64,000 nt of DNA, taken from positions 30,098,505 through 30,162,504 of the forward strand of contig CM026571.1 of the NCBI GenBank assembly GCA_015143295.1, given 5' to 3'. This stretch comes from Tetracentron sinense. Its lineage: Eukaryota; Streptophyta; Magnoliopsida; Trochodendrales; Trochodendraceae. The notes beneath the pieces are model-generated. The model was not told the origin of the DNA, searched no databases, and was given only the letters and a program-made list of their open reading frames with translations. Made by a program: the position numbers and the translations under genes. How positions within the stretch are numbered: the first letter of the stretch is position 1; every line of letters starts with the position of its first letter. Shown here one piece after another: positions 1 through 11,440 of the stretch.

Positions 1-360
1 TTTACAATGGTCATTGTGAAGGATTTCTAGTGACTCAACCTCGATCAACATGGGAAATTATAGGCGTTCAACGAGACAACTGAATTCTTCCAAGCCAGGG
101 GGAGTTGATGGTGGTGTCAACCCCTAAGGTCTGAAACATAACAGCCAGGGCCCAGGGGTCTGGGACAGCCAATGACATTACATGAGATCACTGAATGGGT
201 CCATGTCACAAGAAGACCCACCTGGTGGGTCTCATGATTTTTGAGTAGCTAAGGCCCCGTTTGGTTGCACTTCCGTTTTCTGTTTTTAAAAACAAAAATT
301 TGAAATTTTTTACACCAAACATGTTTGGTAAACATGTTTCTGTTTTTAAAAATGGATTTT
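1..360. other. intergenic, no gene seen
   Basis: No frame with protein-like composition is visible. From about 245 the sequence reads GGCCCCGTTTGGTTGCA, a phrase typical of the ends of hAT-like miniature elements in plants, followed by T/A-rich runs of the TTTTTAAAAA kind. No matching opposite end with a target duplication could be fixed, so no element is called. Confidence 0.5.
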
Positions 361-525
361 GCTAGCCCCAGTCGCAAGCCTTCCACAGACGCAACATGGT
401 GGCCACAAATGTCAAACTTTTTCTGTTTTCTAATTTTTTAATGTGTTAAAATATGAAACAACTCCACGTGATAGGCTAATCTTGCGTCTGTGGAACCTTT
501 TGGAGTAAATGCGACTGGGGATGGC
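361..525. mobile_element. small terminal-inverted-repeat element (MITE-like)
   Basis: The left end GCTAGCCCCAGTCGCA (361-376) is matched in inverted orientation by TGCGACTGGGGATGGC (510-525). A second inner inverted pair follows: TTCCACAGACGCAA (381-394) against TTGCGTCTGTGGAA (482-495). The 165-bp unit has no coding capacity and can fold on itself. No clear target-site duplication is seen, so the superfamily is left open; a non-autonomous hAT or Mutator-like element is plausible. It lies inside T/A-rich DNA that may itself be an older miniature element. Confidence 0.6.
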
Positions 526-599
526 ACTCCTCTTTAAAAATTAGTTACAATTTTTGAAAATCAAGGTAACAAAAATTTTCTGTTACCTCTGTTTTTGAA

Positions 600-1065
600 A
601 ACAAAAAAGGAAAACACAGACCCACCACCATCCACCCACCATCACCACCACCCACAACCACCACCACACCACCACCACCACCCACAATCACAATACTACC
701 ACCACGACAATACCACCACCATGATCACCATCACTACCGCCACCCTCACCACCACCACCACCACCACCACCACCACCACCACCACCACCCACCCACAACC
801 ACCACCACACCACCACTACTACTACACCACTACCACTACCACTACCCCTACCACTACCACTACACCACTACCCACCACCCACAATCGCCTCCACTACCAC
901 CACCACCACCACCCACAATCGCCTCCACTACCACCACCACCACCACCCACCCACCCACCCACCCACCCACCCACCCACCAGTCCACCACTACCACCACCA
1001 CCACCACACCACCACCCACCACCACACCACACCACACCCACCACCACCACCACCCACCAACACAC
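600..1065. repeat. CCA/CAC-rich low-complexity tract
   Basis: Almost pure runs of CCA, CAC, ACT and CCCA units extend for about 465 bp. They contain a perfect (ACC)n run near 747-788 and a CCCA run near 943-979. The + strand can be read as a long His/Pro/Thr frame (595-1113), but composition alone explains it and there is no promoter, intron signal or non-repetitive domain. It is best treated as an expanded microsatellite/minisatellite. Confidence 0.9.
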
Positions 1066-1113
1066 TATAAGAAAGTTTCTTGGCTCAAAGAGTTCTTTGT
1101 AGTAGGAACATAG

Positions 1114-2809
1114 GTTTTACTTTTAGCCAATGTTTTAAAAGGTGTGCGAGACCTATGTCTCGAGATGAAGGTTAAGGAAAATGCCTTGAGACTCAACATT
1201 GAGGCTTAAATATTATGAGGCTTATGCCTCAAAGTATGAGATTCACATGAGGGGAAGTAGGGAATGCCTCACGCATATAGGCTCGCTTTATGCGCAAGGC
1301 ATGTGCCTTATGCATTGAGCAAAGATAGGGTTCTAGCCACATAACATATGGCTTATAATTTGTTATGTTCTCGTTTCCTTTTTATTTCTTTGGGGATGTT
1401 GTAACTATTTGTTGGAATCCAAATCCGTTGCAAGAAATGATGACTGGCCCTCATCTATCTTTGAATAACTATATGAATAAAAAAAGTAAATTTTATTTCA
1501 GCTTTTGCTTGCCTCTGTTTTTTTTTTTTTTTTGTGATGGTTGAATAATTTATCTACTTTACACATTACTCTTTTCTGAATCCACAAAATGAGGGAGCAT
1601 GAGGCGAGGTCCTGATACATGAATTCACAAAATGAGGAAGCGTGAGTTGAGTTAAATTTCTAGAAGAGTCAAGCATTTCAAATTCTTAATTAGGAAAGTT
1701 TAGTTGCTGTCGTTGCACTCATCTATATCGTATTCATGTATAGCTCCGAATTCTACACGTGAGATGAATTATTTTGTTCTTTTTGTTGCTCAGATCATGA
1801 TAACAAAATTGACTTTTGTTTTTCATTAAACGATTAATTCATGAAGTAATTACGTTTTAAATTTTTTTTTTTTTACCTTTTCAAAAAGTCGTGAATTTTG
1901 CAAATTGAATGCAGATTGTTCACGATGTTTTAAAAAGTTCCCGAATAATGTAAAATATATTTTGAAAACTTAAAAACTTTTTATTCATCACTTGATCGAC
2001 ATTTTCCTGAAAATTTCCAAATTATGCACATTTGTTTCTCAAATTTTCCCTATCTGAATAGTTCCCGAACTCCAACTTGGTAATTATACCTCTGGTTGTA
2101 GGCCTCAATTAGAAGTGTCAATTTTCTAGTTTGCCGGAATTTACAGATTAAATGAATTATTTTGCTCTTTTTGTTGTTATGGTTGTAAGCCAAGTAACAC
2201 AAAACGGCGTTTTTTTTCAAAAATTCGCGAATTTTTGGGTTGCCGAAGTATTTGCTGTTTAAATTGCGTTTTTTTTTTTAAAACATCGTTTTTACGAATT
2301 ATTTGCGTTTTTTTTTAATGATTTAATCCCGAATTATTCAAAAAAATTACTTATTTTGCTCATATTTTTATCCAATTGTTCCGTATATTTTTAGAATTAT
2401 TAATTTACTTTTTATTTTTTCCCAAAATTTTCCGAACTTGATACCTACTGAATTATTCCCGAACCCTGACTTTGTCACTATGGTTGTAAGCATCAATCCT
2501 AAGCGTCACTCTTTTGACTGTTTCTTATAAGAATCCACATTTAAGCTCATCCAAGTGGGATTCATGCTTTTGTTGTCCCTTTACTATTGTCAATACTGTT
2601 TAAGTTCACAATGTGAGAACACTCGGCAGCCTATACGACCATGCTTTAAATGTCGATATTGCGAGAAATATCGCAGCGTTAAAAGGGGATATATCACACT
2701 GTCAAATTGGGATATATCGTAGGATATATTTGAAATGAAAGATTTTTTGCCCTTTGAGGAAAACTTTGAGAAAATTAAGAAAAACACAGAATATATCAAT
2801 GAATGAAAC
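1114..2809. other. intergenic AT-rich DNA
   Basis: No gene is supported. About 1135-1330 is an internally repetitive stretch rich in GAGGC/GCCTC and CTCAAG phrases. A T16 run lies near 1518-1533. At 1860-2450 the DNA is T-rich with repeated TTCCCGAA and TTTTTT phrases. At 2645-2745 several ATATCG/CGATAT words occur, resembling tracts near 9340 and 11265. The gypsy element that follows starts at 2810, with the target copy GAAAC at 2805-2809. Confidence 0.6.
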
Positions 2810-3958
2810 TGATGCGGACATCTAACATCAAAATGAGTTTAAAGTTTATCATAGGCGGAGGAAGAAGAAGAAAGCCCATGTGTCACTTTGGGTAGATGAT
2901 TTTAGGTATTGAAGACCTCATATGCATACATTGATCATTAGGAAGACCCCACATTGGGAAGGTGTGTAGGGCTGATTTAGCATATGGTTTTAAAAGCTCA
3001 ATGGACTGAACTTTTAGTTAGAGAGGAAACAATTTATTAGTATTAGGTTATTTTAGCCTTCTTATTATTTTGGATATTTTAGTCTTTAAACAAGTAGGGT
3101 TTATATGTATTTAAACTTATTTTCTGCTGTAAATTTTTAGTTAGTGAATTTTATGAATAAAAGAAAGTGCTTTTGAGCATTCTCCAGTGATTCGATTTGG
3201 TGTGATGCCATGGGAGTGATTCCCAAAGGATTCTTGGTGTGATGCCATGCCATGAGAGTGATTCCCAAAGATCTAAGATCCTTTTTCCCTTGTAAGGACC
3301 CATATCCAACCAAGCCCTAGCCCTAGCCCTAGCCCTAGCCCTAGCCCCCTCCCATTTGCTGTCCTACTGTTACTGAAGCCCCCCCTACAGTCATCTCCCT
3401 GCATTCCCACCCAAGCCACAGCTCCCCTCTGCAATTCCCCATGCTGCCCCTTCAGTTTACAGCCCCCTAAGACCCCTGCCCTAGCTGCCACACCAAATAC
3501 AACACCTTCCCTTATCTGTACAAACCGCTACACCACCTGTCCACTTGCTGCCACATCCCCCAACAGCCATTACCTAGCAGCTGCAGCCTCCCAAACCCTT
3601 CTACAGTCCATCCCTAATAACTACAGCCTTCCTTCCTTGTTCCCTAGTGCTGTTACAACCGTTCTACTGCATCCAAAACCCTAAAACAACTATACCTAAA
3701 ATCCTAATTCAATCCCCAAACCCTAAAACAACAATACCTAAGCTTGTGGAAATATAGAATTCCATACAACCCTCACAAATATAACGGAGGGTCGCATTGT
3801 AGGTTTGTGACGTAGCCTCGAATTGTTATAATATTGCTTTCTTGAATTTTCTTGATTAATTATTTGTGAGAAGATTGCTATTTTATAATTTTTCTTATTC
3901 TTGTTAATCAAATCTTGATCTCAGCACATTAGATTTTAGGCCATTGCATAGTCCTAAC
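2810..3958 (+). repeat. 5' LTR of the gypsy element at 2810-7950
   Basis: Starts TGATGCGGACATC and ends just before the primer-binding site. It aligns along its whole length with 6763-7950, sharing long phrases such as CATATGCATACATTGATCAT. It carries a (CCCTAG)n hexamer run near 3313-3348, which the 3' copy shows only as a single unit. The right edge is accurate to a few bases. Confidence 0.88.
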
Positions 3959-3959
3959 T

Positions 3960-3971
3960 TTGGTATTTGAG
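3960..3971 (+). other. primer-binding site of the gypsy element
   Basis: TGGTATTTGAGC directly follows the 5' LTR and resembles TGGTATCAGAGC, the usual complement of the 3' end of initiator tRNA-Met used by plant chromoviruses and many copia elements. The match is imperfect, in line with the element's age. Confidence 0.65.
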
Positions 3972-4110
3972 CTTAGGAGTGAGTCTTGCATTTAGATTTA
4001 GGAGTCCATCATCATTGTTTGCATTGCATTCATTGTTCGGAGTTAGGACACCCTAGAGTCACCTTGTGTATGCCATGCGTCATGGTCGTGATCGTGATCA
4101 CTAGTTTGAC

Positions 4111-4720
4111 ATGGAGTCCTCACAGTTGACCAAACTTCTAGAAACCCTTAATGAGCATCTAACAAACATGGAAGCCAAGATGGAGGTTCAAAATGCTGCA
4201 ATCACTACCACCATCACCCGTCTAGGAGCAGTAAAGACCTCCCTTCGTCATTTCGATGATAGAGGTACTGATAGAGGTGTCGGTGCGTAGTAGAGAGGGA
4301 GTTGGTCCACAACTTCATGAGGTCTATCAGGATTCATATGATCGATTGATGAAAACAATGAAGGTTGAGGCCCCAAGCTTTGATGGTCAACTCGACCCAA
4401 AGACCTTTCTTGACTGGTTATTGGATATGGACCATTATTTTGAGTTGTATGACATATTCGAGGGTCGACGAGTTAGGTTTGCAAAAATGAAATTGGTTGG
4501 CCAAGCCAATATATGACCAATGTAGAGCGCCAGATTGAGAGAGCGAGCAAGTATCACATTGCTTAGTGGGATGAGATGAAGGAGAAGCTTAGAAAAAATA
4601 TATTCCCCTCTCCTATCAACAAATGTTAATGAACCTATGACAATCCCTTTGCCAAGGGAACATGGTAGCCATTGATTACATTACAAAATTCGATGAGTAC
4701 ATAATGACTTTACAAGAATC
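4111..4720 (+). pseudogene. gag remnant of gypsy fossil
   Basis: Decayed retrotransposon gag. The readable core includes APSFDGQLDPKTFLDWL, then MDHYFELYD and RVRFAKMKLVGQA, the standard plant gypsy gag domain (PF03732 type). Downstream phrases (WDEMKEKLR, then DYITKFDEYIM) continue that domain. The region stops where a minus-strand LTR has inserted. Broken; not a host gene. Confidence 0.8.
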
Positions 4721-4729
4721 CTCAGATTC

Positions 4730-5803
4730 TTGACTTTACAATACAATGCACCTCATTATGCTTTGTAGTTGGATTTGAATCCGAAAAATGCTCATTGGTT
4801 GAGCTGAATAAGATTGGAATGAATACTCTAAAAATCACTAAAGGATTAGAGTTGAATAACTCAAGAACAAAGTATTTGGGTATTTTGGGTTTTTCACTAA
4901 GAATATGAGAATTTGACTTTAATGAATCTTTATGGATTGATCAATGGTAGTTCAAGCATTACTAGAGATTCATAAATGAACTCCTTATATACCCCAAGTA
5001 ATTGTATGGCCGTTGGTAGGAGCAATTAATGCGAGATAGCCGTTTAACAGACTAAAAATCATGTTTTATTATTCATCCAGTCGACTTTAGAATTGCAACT
5101 TCATCTGAATAGGCAAAAATGCCTTCCGATTGCGTTTTGGTTTATTTGCGTAAATTTGGCCTATCCAGTCGATTAGATGACTCCATCTAGTCGACTAGAT
5201 GGTGCAAATTTTGCTCAAACTTGGATTTTCATTATCTTGATGATGAGATTTGATCCAAAGGCTTTCTACTTCATCTTTAACAAGATAATTACCAACTTTT
5301 TAGGTCATTTAAATAATTTTTTTATTTTGGTCTTAAGGTACCTAAGGTCATTCCAAGTTTTTGATCTTTTCAACACCAACCATTGAAGACTTTTTACAAA
5401 AGTCCTAAATACTCTCAAAGACTGAAAAATAAAATTTAAAACCATTTTGAGTATTCTAATCTTGATTCTTGGATCTTCAATAAGGCTTTAACTTTGAGAT
5501 CTTTCAAGACGTGTTCTTCATCTTTTTGAGAATTTTGGCATGAACTCCAACTTGGTCTTTTTGTATGATTGAAGCTTCTTGACTTGATAGTTATGTGTTT
5601 TTTCATCAACTTGACTTTAATGCATCTTTTAGCAACTTAGATGATGATACCATGTCTTTTGAGTTGAATTTTTGACTAATGCTTTGTTCATTGTTTTTCA
5701 TAGTCACTTTAAAGTAGACGTTAATTATACAAAAGTCATTTCATTATTTGAGTTATCATCAAAATTAATAAGGGTCCCTAAGGTTGTAACCTTTAGGCTA
5801 ACA
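4730..5803 (-). repeat. copia-like LTR nested in the gypsy element
   Basis: The right edge ends ...CTAACA at 5803. Read on the minus strand it begins TGTTAGCCTAAAGGTTACAAC, close to the start of the Sirevirus LTR at 33133 (TGTTAGCCTTAAGGTTACAAC), followed by a shared GATGATAAC phrase. About 1.07 kb, no coding parts, so a solo or partial LTR of a related copia family. It holds the perfect 20-bp palindrome at 5183-5202 (core CTAGTCGACTAG). The left edge is estimated from where gag wording stops; no target duplication was found, so it may sit at a rearranged junction. Confidence 0.7.
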
Positions 5804-6720
5804 CCCTGTTGCTTATATTGAAACCCATAGTATTTGACAGAATTGTACAGTTCATGAGTTATTTCTGGAAGACTTTGGCACATGATAGGCATTAGACTTC
5901 AGTTTTCATCTGCCTACCACCCACAGACATATTGACCAAACTGAAGTCAATAGGAGTTTAGGTAACTTGTTACGATGTCTAGTCGGTGATCACGTTAGGA
6001 CGTGGAATCTATTGTTGCCTGTAGTTGAGTTTGCATATAATAGTTATGTCAAGAGGACCCTAGGCATGAGTCCATTTGAGGTAGTGCATGGTCATAAGCC
6101 TAAACTTATAGATCTCATTCTCATGTCGTTACACATAGGTCATCTGAGTCTAGACACATTTGCACATCATATTCATGAATTGCATGCTAAGATTAAGAAA
6201 CCGATTATCATGAATAATAATAAATATAAACTTGTTGCTGATTCACATCGGAATTACAAGGAATTTCAGATGAGTGATTTTGTGATTATTTGGGTTAGGC
6301 CTGAGCGATTACTGAAAGACATTGTAAAATAGCTATAAGCCTGCGGTGTTGGTCCATTCAGAGTACTGAAGCGTGTTGGTTCCAATGCGTATATTCTAGA
6401 CCTTCCACCAGACATTAATATCAGCCCAATATTCAATGTGGAGGATCTTGTGCCTTTTCGAGGTCGAATAGTCTCACCCCTAACTTATTCTCCAACCATG
6501 ACACTTTGCCTGACCAGTCCCTTCCCTACCACTTGTACTTCACAGAAAGAAAGAGATTGATCATATCTTAGGTGAGCAAGTGGCTTCCACCAAACATGAA
6601 GGGTACCAAAAGTATCTTGTCAAATGGAAAGGTCGACCAAAAGCATATTGCACTTGAATTACTAGAGAGTAGAGACAAGCTACAGTGAATTGATCCTGAT
6701 ATCTTGGATCATTGATATAG
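5804..6720 (+). pseudogene. integrase and chromodomain remnant of gypsy fossil
   Basis: Decayed pol 3' end. The readable stretch around 5967-6332 contains LLRCLVGDHVRTW, LPVVEFAYNSYV and MSPFEVVHGHKP, the C-terminal half of a Ty3/gypsy integrase core. Phrases near 6360-6450 (RVGSNAYILDLPP, then FNVEDLVPFRG) match the integrase tail. At about 6545-6700 GYQKYLVKWKGRP marks a chromodomain. These parts identify the element as a chromovirus. Broken in many places. Confidence 0.82.
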
Positions 6721-6762
6721 TTATGATTCATCGAGGATGAATCCTTTTCAGTCGAGGAGAGT

Positions 6763-7950
6763 TGATGAGGACATTCAACGTCAAAATGAGTTTAAAATAT
6801 TATCATAGGTGGAGGAAGAAGGCCCATATGTCACTTTGGGTAGATAATTTTGGGTATTGAATACCTCATATGCATACATTGATCATTAGGAAGACCCCCA
6901 CATTGGGAAGGTGTGCATAAGAGATGATTTAGTATGATTTTAAAAGCCCGCTGGACTATAAGTTAAGAGAGGAAACAATTTATTAGTATTGGGTTATTTT
7001 AGTATTTTTATTAATTTGAGTATTTTAGTCTTTAAATAAGTACGGTTTACATGTATTTACACTTATTTTCTGTTGTAGATTTTTAGTTAGTGAATTTTAT
7101 GAATGAAAGAAAGTACTTTTGAGCATTCTCCAGTGATTGGATTTGGTGTGAAGCCATGGGCGTGATTCCCAAAGAATTCTTGGTGTGATGTCATGGGAGT
7201 GATTCCCAAAGATCTAAGATCTTTTTTCCCTTGCAAGGACCCATATCCAACAAAACCCTAGCCTTCCCCTCTCCTGTCCTACTGTTACTGCAACCCCCTA
7301 CAGTCATCTCTGGGCATTCCCAGCCAAGCTGCAGCTCCCCTCTGCAATTCCCCATGCTGCCCCTTCAGTTTACAGCCCCCTAAAACCCCTGCCCTTGCTA
7401 CCACACCAAATACAACACCTTCCCTTATCTGTACAAATCCCTACAGCACCTGTCCCCTTGCTGCCACATCCTCCAACAGCCGTTACCTAGGAGCCGCAGC
7501 CTCCAAAACCCTTCTACAGTCCATCCCTAATAACTGCAGTCTTCCTCCCTTGTTCCCTGTTGCTGTTACAACCATTCTACTACATCAATATGCAGCCAAA
7601 ACCCTAAGACAGCAGTACCTAAATCCTAATTCAATCCCCAAACCCTAAAACAACAATACTTAAACCCTAATTCAATTCCAAACCTTAGAATTAAATGAGA
7701 AATCTGCATTGAATTAAGAGCAATCCTTGAGCTTGTGGAAATATAGAATTCCATACAACCCTCACAAATATAACGGAGGGTCACATTGTAGGTTTGTGAC
7801 GTGACCTCGAATTGTTATAAAATTACTTTTTTGAATTTTCTTGATTAATTATTTGTGATTATGTTGCTATTTTATAATTTTTCTTATTTTTGTTAATCAA
7901 ATCTTGATCTCAACACATTAGATTTTAGGCCATTGCATAATCCTACATCA
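6763..7950 (+). repeat. 3' LTR of the gypsy element at 2810-7950
   Basis: Begins TGATGAGGACATTC, ends ...CCTACATCA at 7950, and is followed by the target copy GAAAC. A short purine-rich stretch (GAGGAGAG) precedes it. It pairs with the 5' LTR at 2810-3958, with roughly ten percent by-eye difference. Confidence 0.88.
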
Positions 7951-7955
7951 GAAAC

Positions 7956-9339
7956 TTTAGGCAATAGTATTAATTAATAACTTAGGAACTAAGTTGCACA
8001 CATATGGACAAAAGTGCTAGAGTCGTGCACAGAGGCGAGATGTTTGATTCAGTGACCACCAAAAAAAAAATTCGAGGACTCAGATATTTCAAATATCAGT
8101 ACATTATTGATTGAAATAACTTATAATGTATATTGTTTACTTGTAAATAAGGGCGTAGATGAATGCAATAGTGTTGTATTCATCACCTATTAACCTTCTA
8201 AAGCATAGACTAGAACACCAATTTATTGTTCATGTTAGTTTAGGGGATGACATCAATTCTAGTGATTCTCTGATTCTGAAAACAAAACACTTCAGATTAT
8301 CTGGAACGATTCTGTACTGAGAACCCGTTTGACAGTCAACCCGATTCTATTCCGTAGAACAAAAATGACATAATCTCGTTTGAATGGGGATAAAATCCAG
8401 GATAACTGTTATACTACAGCTGCATTAAATGATAAAATGTCCATCTATTCAAGTATTAAGTCTCATAAATTTGCCTATATTATATATAGCAAATCGTATG
8501 CTTATTAAATGCCCATGAAATACTTTGCAAGCTTCACAATTATATTTGACCAAAATAAGATTATAAGTCACATAAGAAAACACAGCAAGCTACAATCGTA
8601 GGCCGCACAAATAAATAGATGATTTTCTTTGCGTGCATTGAGTAATTTTTGCAACAATGGCGATACAGAAAACTGCAATTTAAATTTCATGAAATATCCT
8701 AACAAATACATCCAAGAAATTCATTAAAGAGGAGATTACATAAAATCATGACACACTTCCATGGGTATGAAGCTGTCCCTTCAAAAAGATACAAAATAGT
8801 TTTTGAGATTTTACTTTTGAGTTTTGACAGAAGGTTACCTGTAGAGAACATAAAAAACTGAAAGCAGCGCCAGGGAGGGGGTAGACTTGCCTCTTTGGGT
8901 AAGAATCTCACCGCTTTAATTGTTTCCTATGTTACAGTCATATCCTTGCACCACCATTAACTCCAATTCATCCTTCTTATCAACCCATGATAGGTTTTCT
9001 CTCAATCCAAACTAGTTAGTGCCAAAGATGAAACTCGAAAGAATAGTATTTTGGAGATGATACATGTAAGCCTACCACATAAGAAATCAAATCACTGTGG
9101 TAACTCTATCTTCATCATGGTTTCCAGTGGTTGAAAATAACTCTACTGCTATGTGATGTTATGTATCTGGGACTCTCTTGTAGAAAAGAACATAAACCAG
9201 CTGAGGTTTTATCTCTTCCTCGCTGAGGTTTTTATATTGTCCTTGCTAACAGGAAAAACATGGCTATCATCGAAGTCATACCACCGATTACCCTCATGTT
9301 ATTTATATTAACATTTGTTGGATATTGTATTATAACTAG
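7956..9339. other. non-coding DNA, no gene supported
   Basis: AT-rich sequence. Short frames on both strands (for example 8699-8911 minus) have no recognisable domain. Around 8315-8400 the wording (GAGAACCCGTTTGACAGTC) is like the ends of plant hAT-type miniature elements, but no partner end was found. Nothing else can be supported. Confidence 0.5.
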
Positions 9340-9720
9340 TGTTACAAATCTTGTTCTCGGGTTTTTATCGGCTGGATTGTTCTTGGAGATTTTCAGATAT
9401 GAAGTTTTTTTCCGGGTATTTTTCACATAACTCTCTGCAATGATTAAAATTAGAAAATATAGTAATATATATCACGAATTTATAAAATCATCAAACCAAC
9501 AATATTGGGTTTTTTCGTGATATTTTTTTAGAATATCGGCTAAATCTTGGGATATTTACGTGATAAAAAGAGAATTATATTTCTTGCGAAGCTTTTAAAA
9601 TATTGCGATAAAAACAGAGTTCTAAACCCTAGATGTTTTATCGGTATTTTTCGTGAGAAATTAGGTATTTCTTGGGAGATTTGTAACAATGATTATAACC
9701 CACAAACTATTCAACTCTGC
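9340..9720. repeat. ATATCG/CGTGATA-rich degenerate repeat tract
   Basis: Repeated degenerate phrases such as TTTTCGTGATATTTTTT, AATATCGGC, GGGATATTTACGTGATAAAA and TTTATCGGTATTTTTCGTGA fill this stretch. The same vocabulary recurs near 2645-2745 and 11262-11440. Origin unknown; open frames across it read as low-complexity Lys/Ile/Phe and are not called. Confidence 0.45.
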
Positions 9721-11261
9721 CCCATTGAAGGAATTTGTGTTCATTTGGAAGATATTTTTTAAAGGCCTCCTAGCAGATGAAAACATGCAAAAGGAAAGGG
9801 AACATATGTATGAAATCTAGGCGAGTTCCGAGTCATATTGGAGGGAAAAATTGTTCAATCTTTGCATACGCCAGATTAACAGTGAAGCAAATTACTTGGT
9901 TTTCTTTGGACGGAGATCGAGAGACAATAACTTCTTGTGGGCTTCCCTCAGAGCTGATTTTTGCTTATGTGAAATCCCGTCAAAACCTTTGTGATCGACA
10001 ACTTAACCACCTTTAACCATGTTTTTTTTTTAGAAAAAAAAAACTAATTTGAGAATAAACAATGATGCCTAACAATGGAATGGACATTGTGAACCATCTT
10101 CATTTTCAGGAGAGATGGGTTGGTTAGATTTGACCATGGGCTTGGCTCTGAAGGGGAGCAAGAGGGAGAGTTGCAAAGAGGGAGAGGGGGCTGGCTTGAT
10201 TGAGGGGCAGAGCTGAGGAGGGACAAAGTAGGGACAACAAAAAGGGAAGATGAATACCTTGCCGTCATCAGAGTCAAAGGAGTGTTGGATGAGCTGCCAT
10301 TGTACCTATATCGTCGGAGGAGAGGCAACCTTGGAGGGTCACGAAATAGGAGAGGTCCTTTTTATTGCATCTCGATGCCCTCTTGTTACTCGAAACAACT
10401 TTTTTTCGTTAAAAAAAACACTCATGGAAATGAAATATTCTGTGAAAGGTTCCGAAAATGAGTAATGCCAAACGCGATTCCTAAAACGGAACGGAGAATT
10501 ATTCCCCAAGAATGATGCCAAATTCCTCCTTACATTACAACTAACACAGAATAAAAGTGTTCTAGAAGTGTCTAACAAGAATCCATGTGTTAGAGACTCA
10601 GAGTCTGATCCAGACACATCACCCGTTTGGAAGAGTCCGCGCAACATATCTTTGGAATGAAGAATGCAAATAAAATCAACATACATAAGATTAGCAATTG
10701 TATTTGTTACCAATAAAAAAGGTATAATAATATGATATTAATATAACACCCATCTTTTTATTTAATTTTTTATTTTTATCAAAGATTCAAAACACTCATC
10801 ATTGTTTTTTACATTAGAAATATAAACTCAAGATAGTTAACTACATAGGGACTCCACTCTACACCAAGAATATATACCAAGAATATTTTTTTTGATCAAT
10901 ATTCTATTTTTATTATTTTTTGAATATGAAATTTAAATTTTAAGGATAACTTATCGTAATTAATCACTTTTGGCAACATATATGTAATATTTATCCCTTA
11001 AATAATAATATTAAACATTTATTTTAAATCATAGGTAATAATTTAATTAGTTATATATATATTTATAGCTATTGAAAATAATAAGACAAATTTTCATCAC
11101 GAGTTATACATAATGGTCTTCATTAAATTTGAGTTGATTTTGGTTGGGATTCGATAAAACAAATCCAAATGTCCTCTTATGTAGGTTGAAATGTCACCAT
11201 TTCGTCCAACATATGGAAATTGGATATTGAAATATAGTCAGTTTCCCGTGCGATCTTAACT
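9721..11261. other. non-coding DNA, no gene supported
   Basis: About 10080-10340 is locally purine-rich on the + strand (GGGAGAGGGGG), giving Ser/Pro/Leu-rich shadow frames on the minus strand (10044-10328, 10339-10713) with no domain. Around 10430-10520, TTCCGAAAATGAG and AATTATTCCCCAAGAATGATGCCAAA resemble plant miniature-element ends. From 10720 the DNA is strongly AT-rich. The local composition at 10080-10340 could reflect an old exon or UTR, but no splice-consistent frame was found. Confidence 0.45.
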
Positions 11262-11440
11262 AGTTCGATATATCGGTGATATATTGGTAATATATATTGT
11301 AAAGTGACATATACCAGTGATAGATATATCTCTGGTATTCGATATTGTGATATCACCGACGATATATTGTAAAATGACATATACCAGTGATAGATACATC
11401 TCTGGTATGCCGTATTGCGATATATTAATTGATGTATCGC
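11262..11440. repeat. 70-bp tandem duplication in ATATCG-rich tract
   Basis: Two copies with a 70-bp spacing: TGTAAAGTGACATATACCAG begins at 11299 and TGTAAAATGACATATACCAG at 11369, each followed by TGATAGAT(A/C)ATCTCTGGTAT. GATATATCG and CGATAT words surround them and allow local pairing. Non-coding; the family is not recognised. Confidence 0.7.

Larger units (their letters stand above)
2810..7950 (+). mobile_element. Ty3/gypsy chromovirus fossil, both LTRs, broken
   Basis: A 5.1-kb element bounded by TG...CA LTRs and flanked by the 5-bp duplication GAAAC (2805-2809 and 7951-7955), so both outer ends are exact. Order: 5' LTR, initiator-Met-type primer site, gag remnant, nested copia-like LTR on the minus strand, integrase remnant, chromodomain remnant, 3' LTR. 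Protease, reverse transcriptase and RNase H are not seen. By eye the LTRs differ at about one base in ten, so the insertion is old. It is clearly non-functional, with many breaks. The gag and integrase wording fits plant chromoviruses; the exact clade (Galadriel- or Reina-like) is not resolved. Confidence 0.9.

Noticed and set aside
595-1113. 172-codon His/Pro/Thr-rich + strand frame
   Set aside because: It is a translation of a CCA-type simple repeat; no domain, promoter or non-repetitive part.
3313-3348. Telomere-like repeat
   Set aside because: The unit is CCCTAG, not CCCTAAA, it has only a few copies and lies inside an LTR.
9232-10016. Several frames of 60-80 codons
   Set aside because: Low-complexity translations of an ATATCG-rich tract; no homologous wording.
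10044-10713. Minus-strand frames of 94 and 124 codons
   Set aside because: Compositional shadows of a purine-rich + strand stretch with no domain and no splice context.
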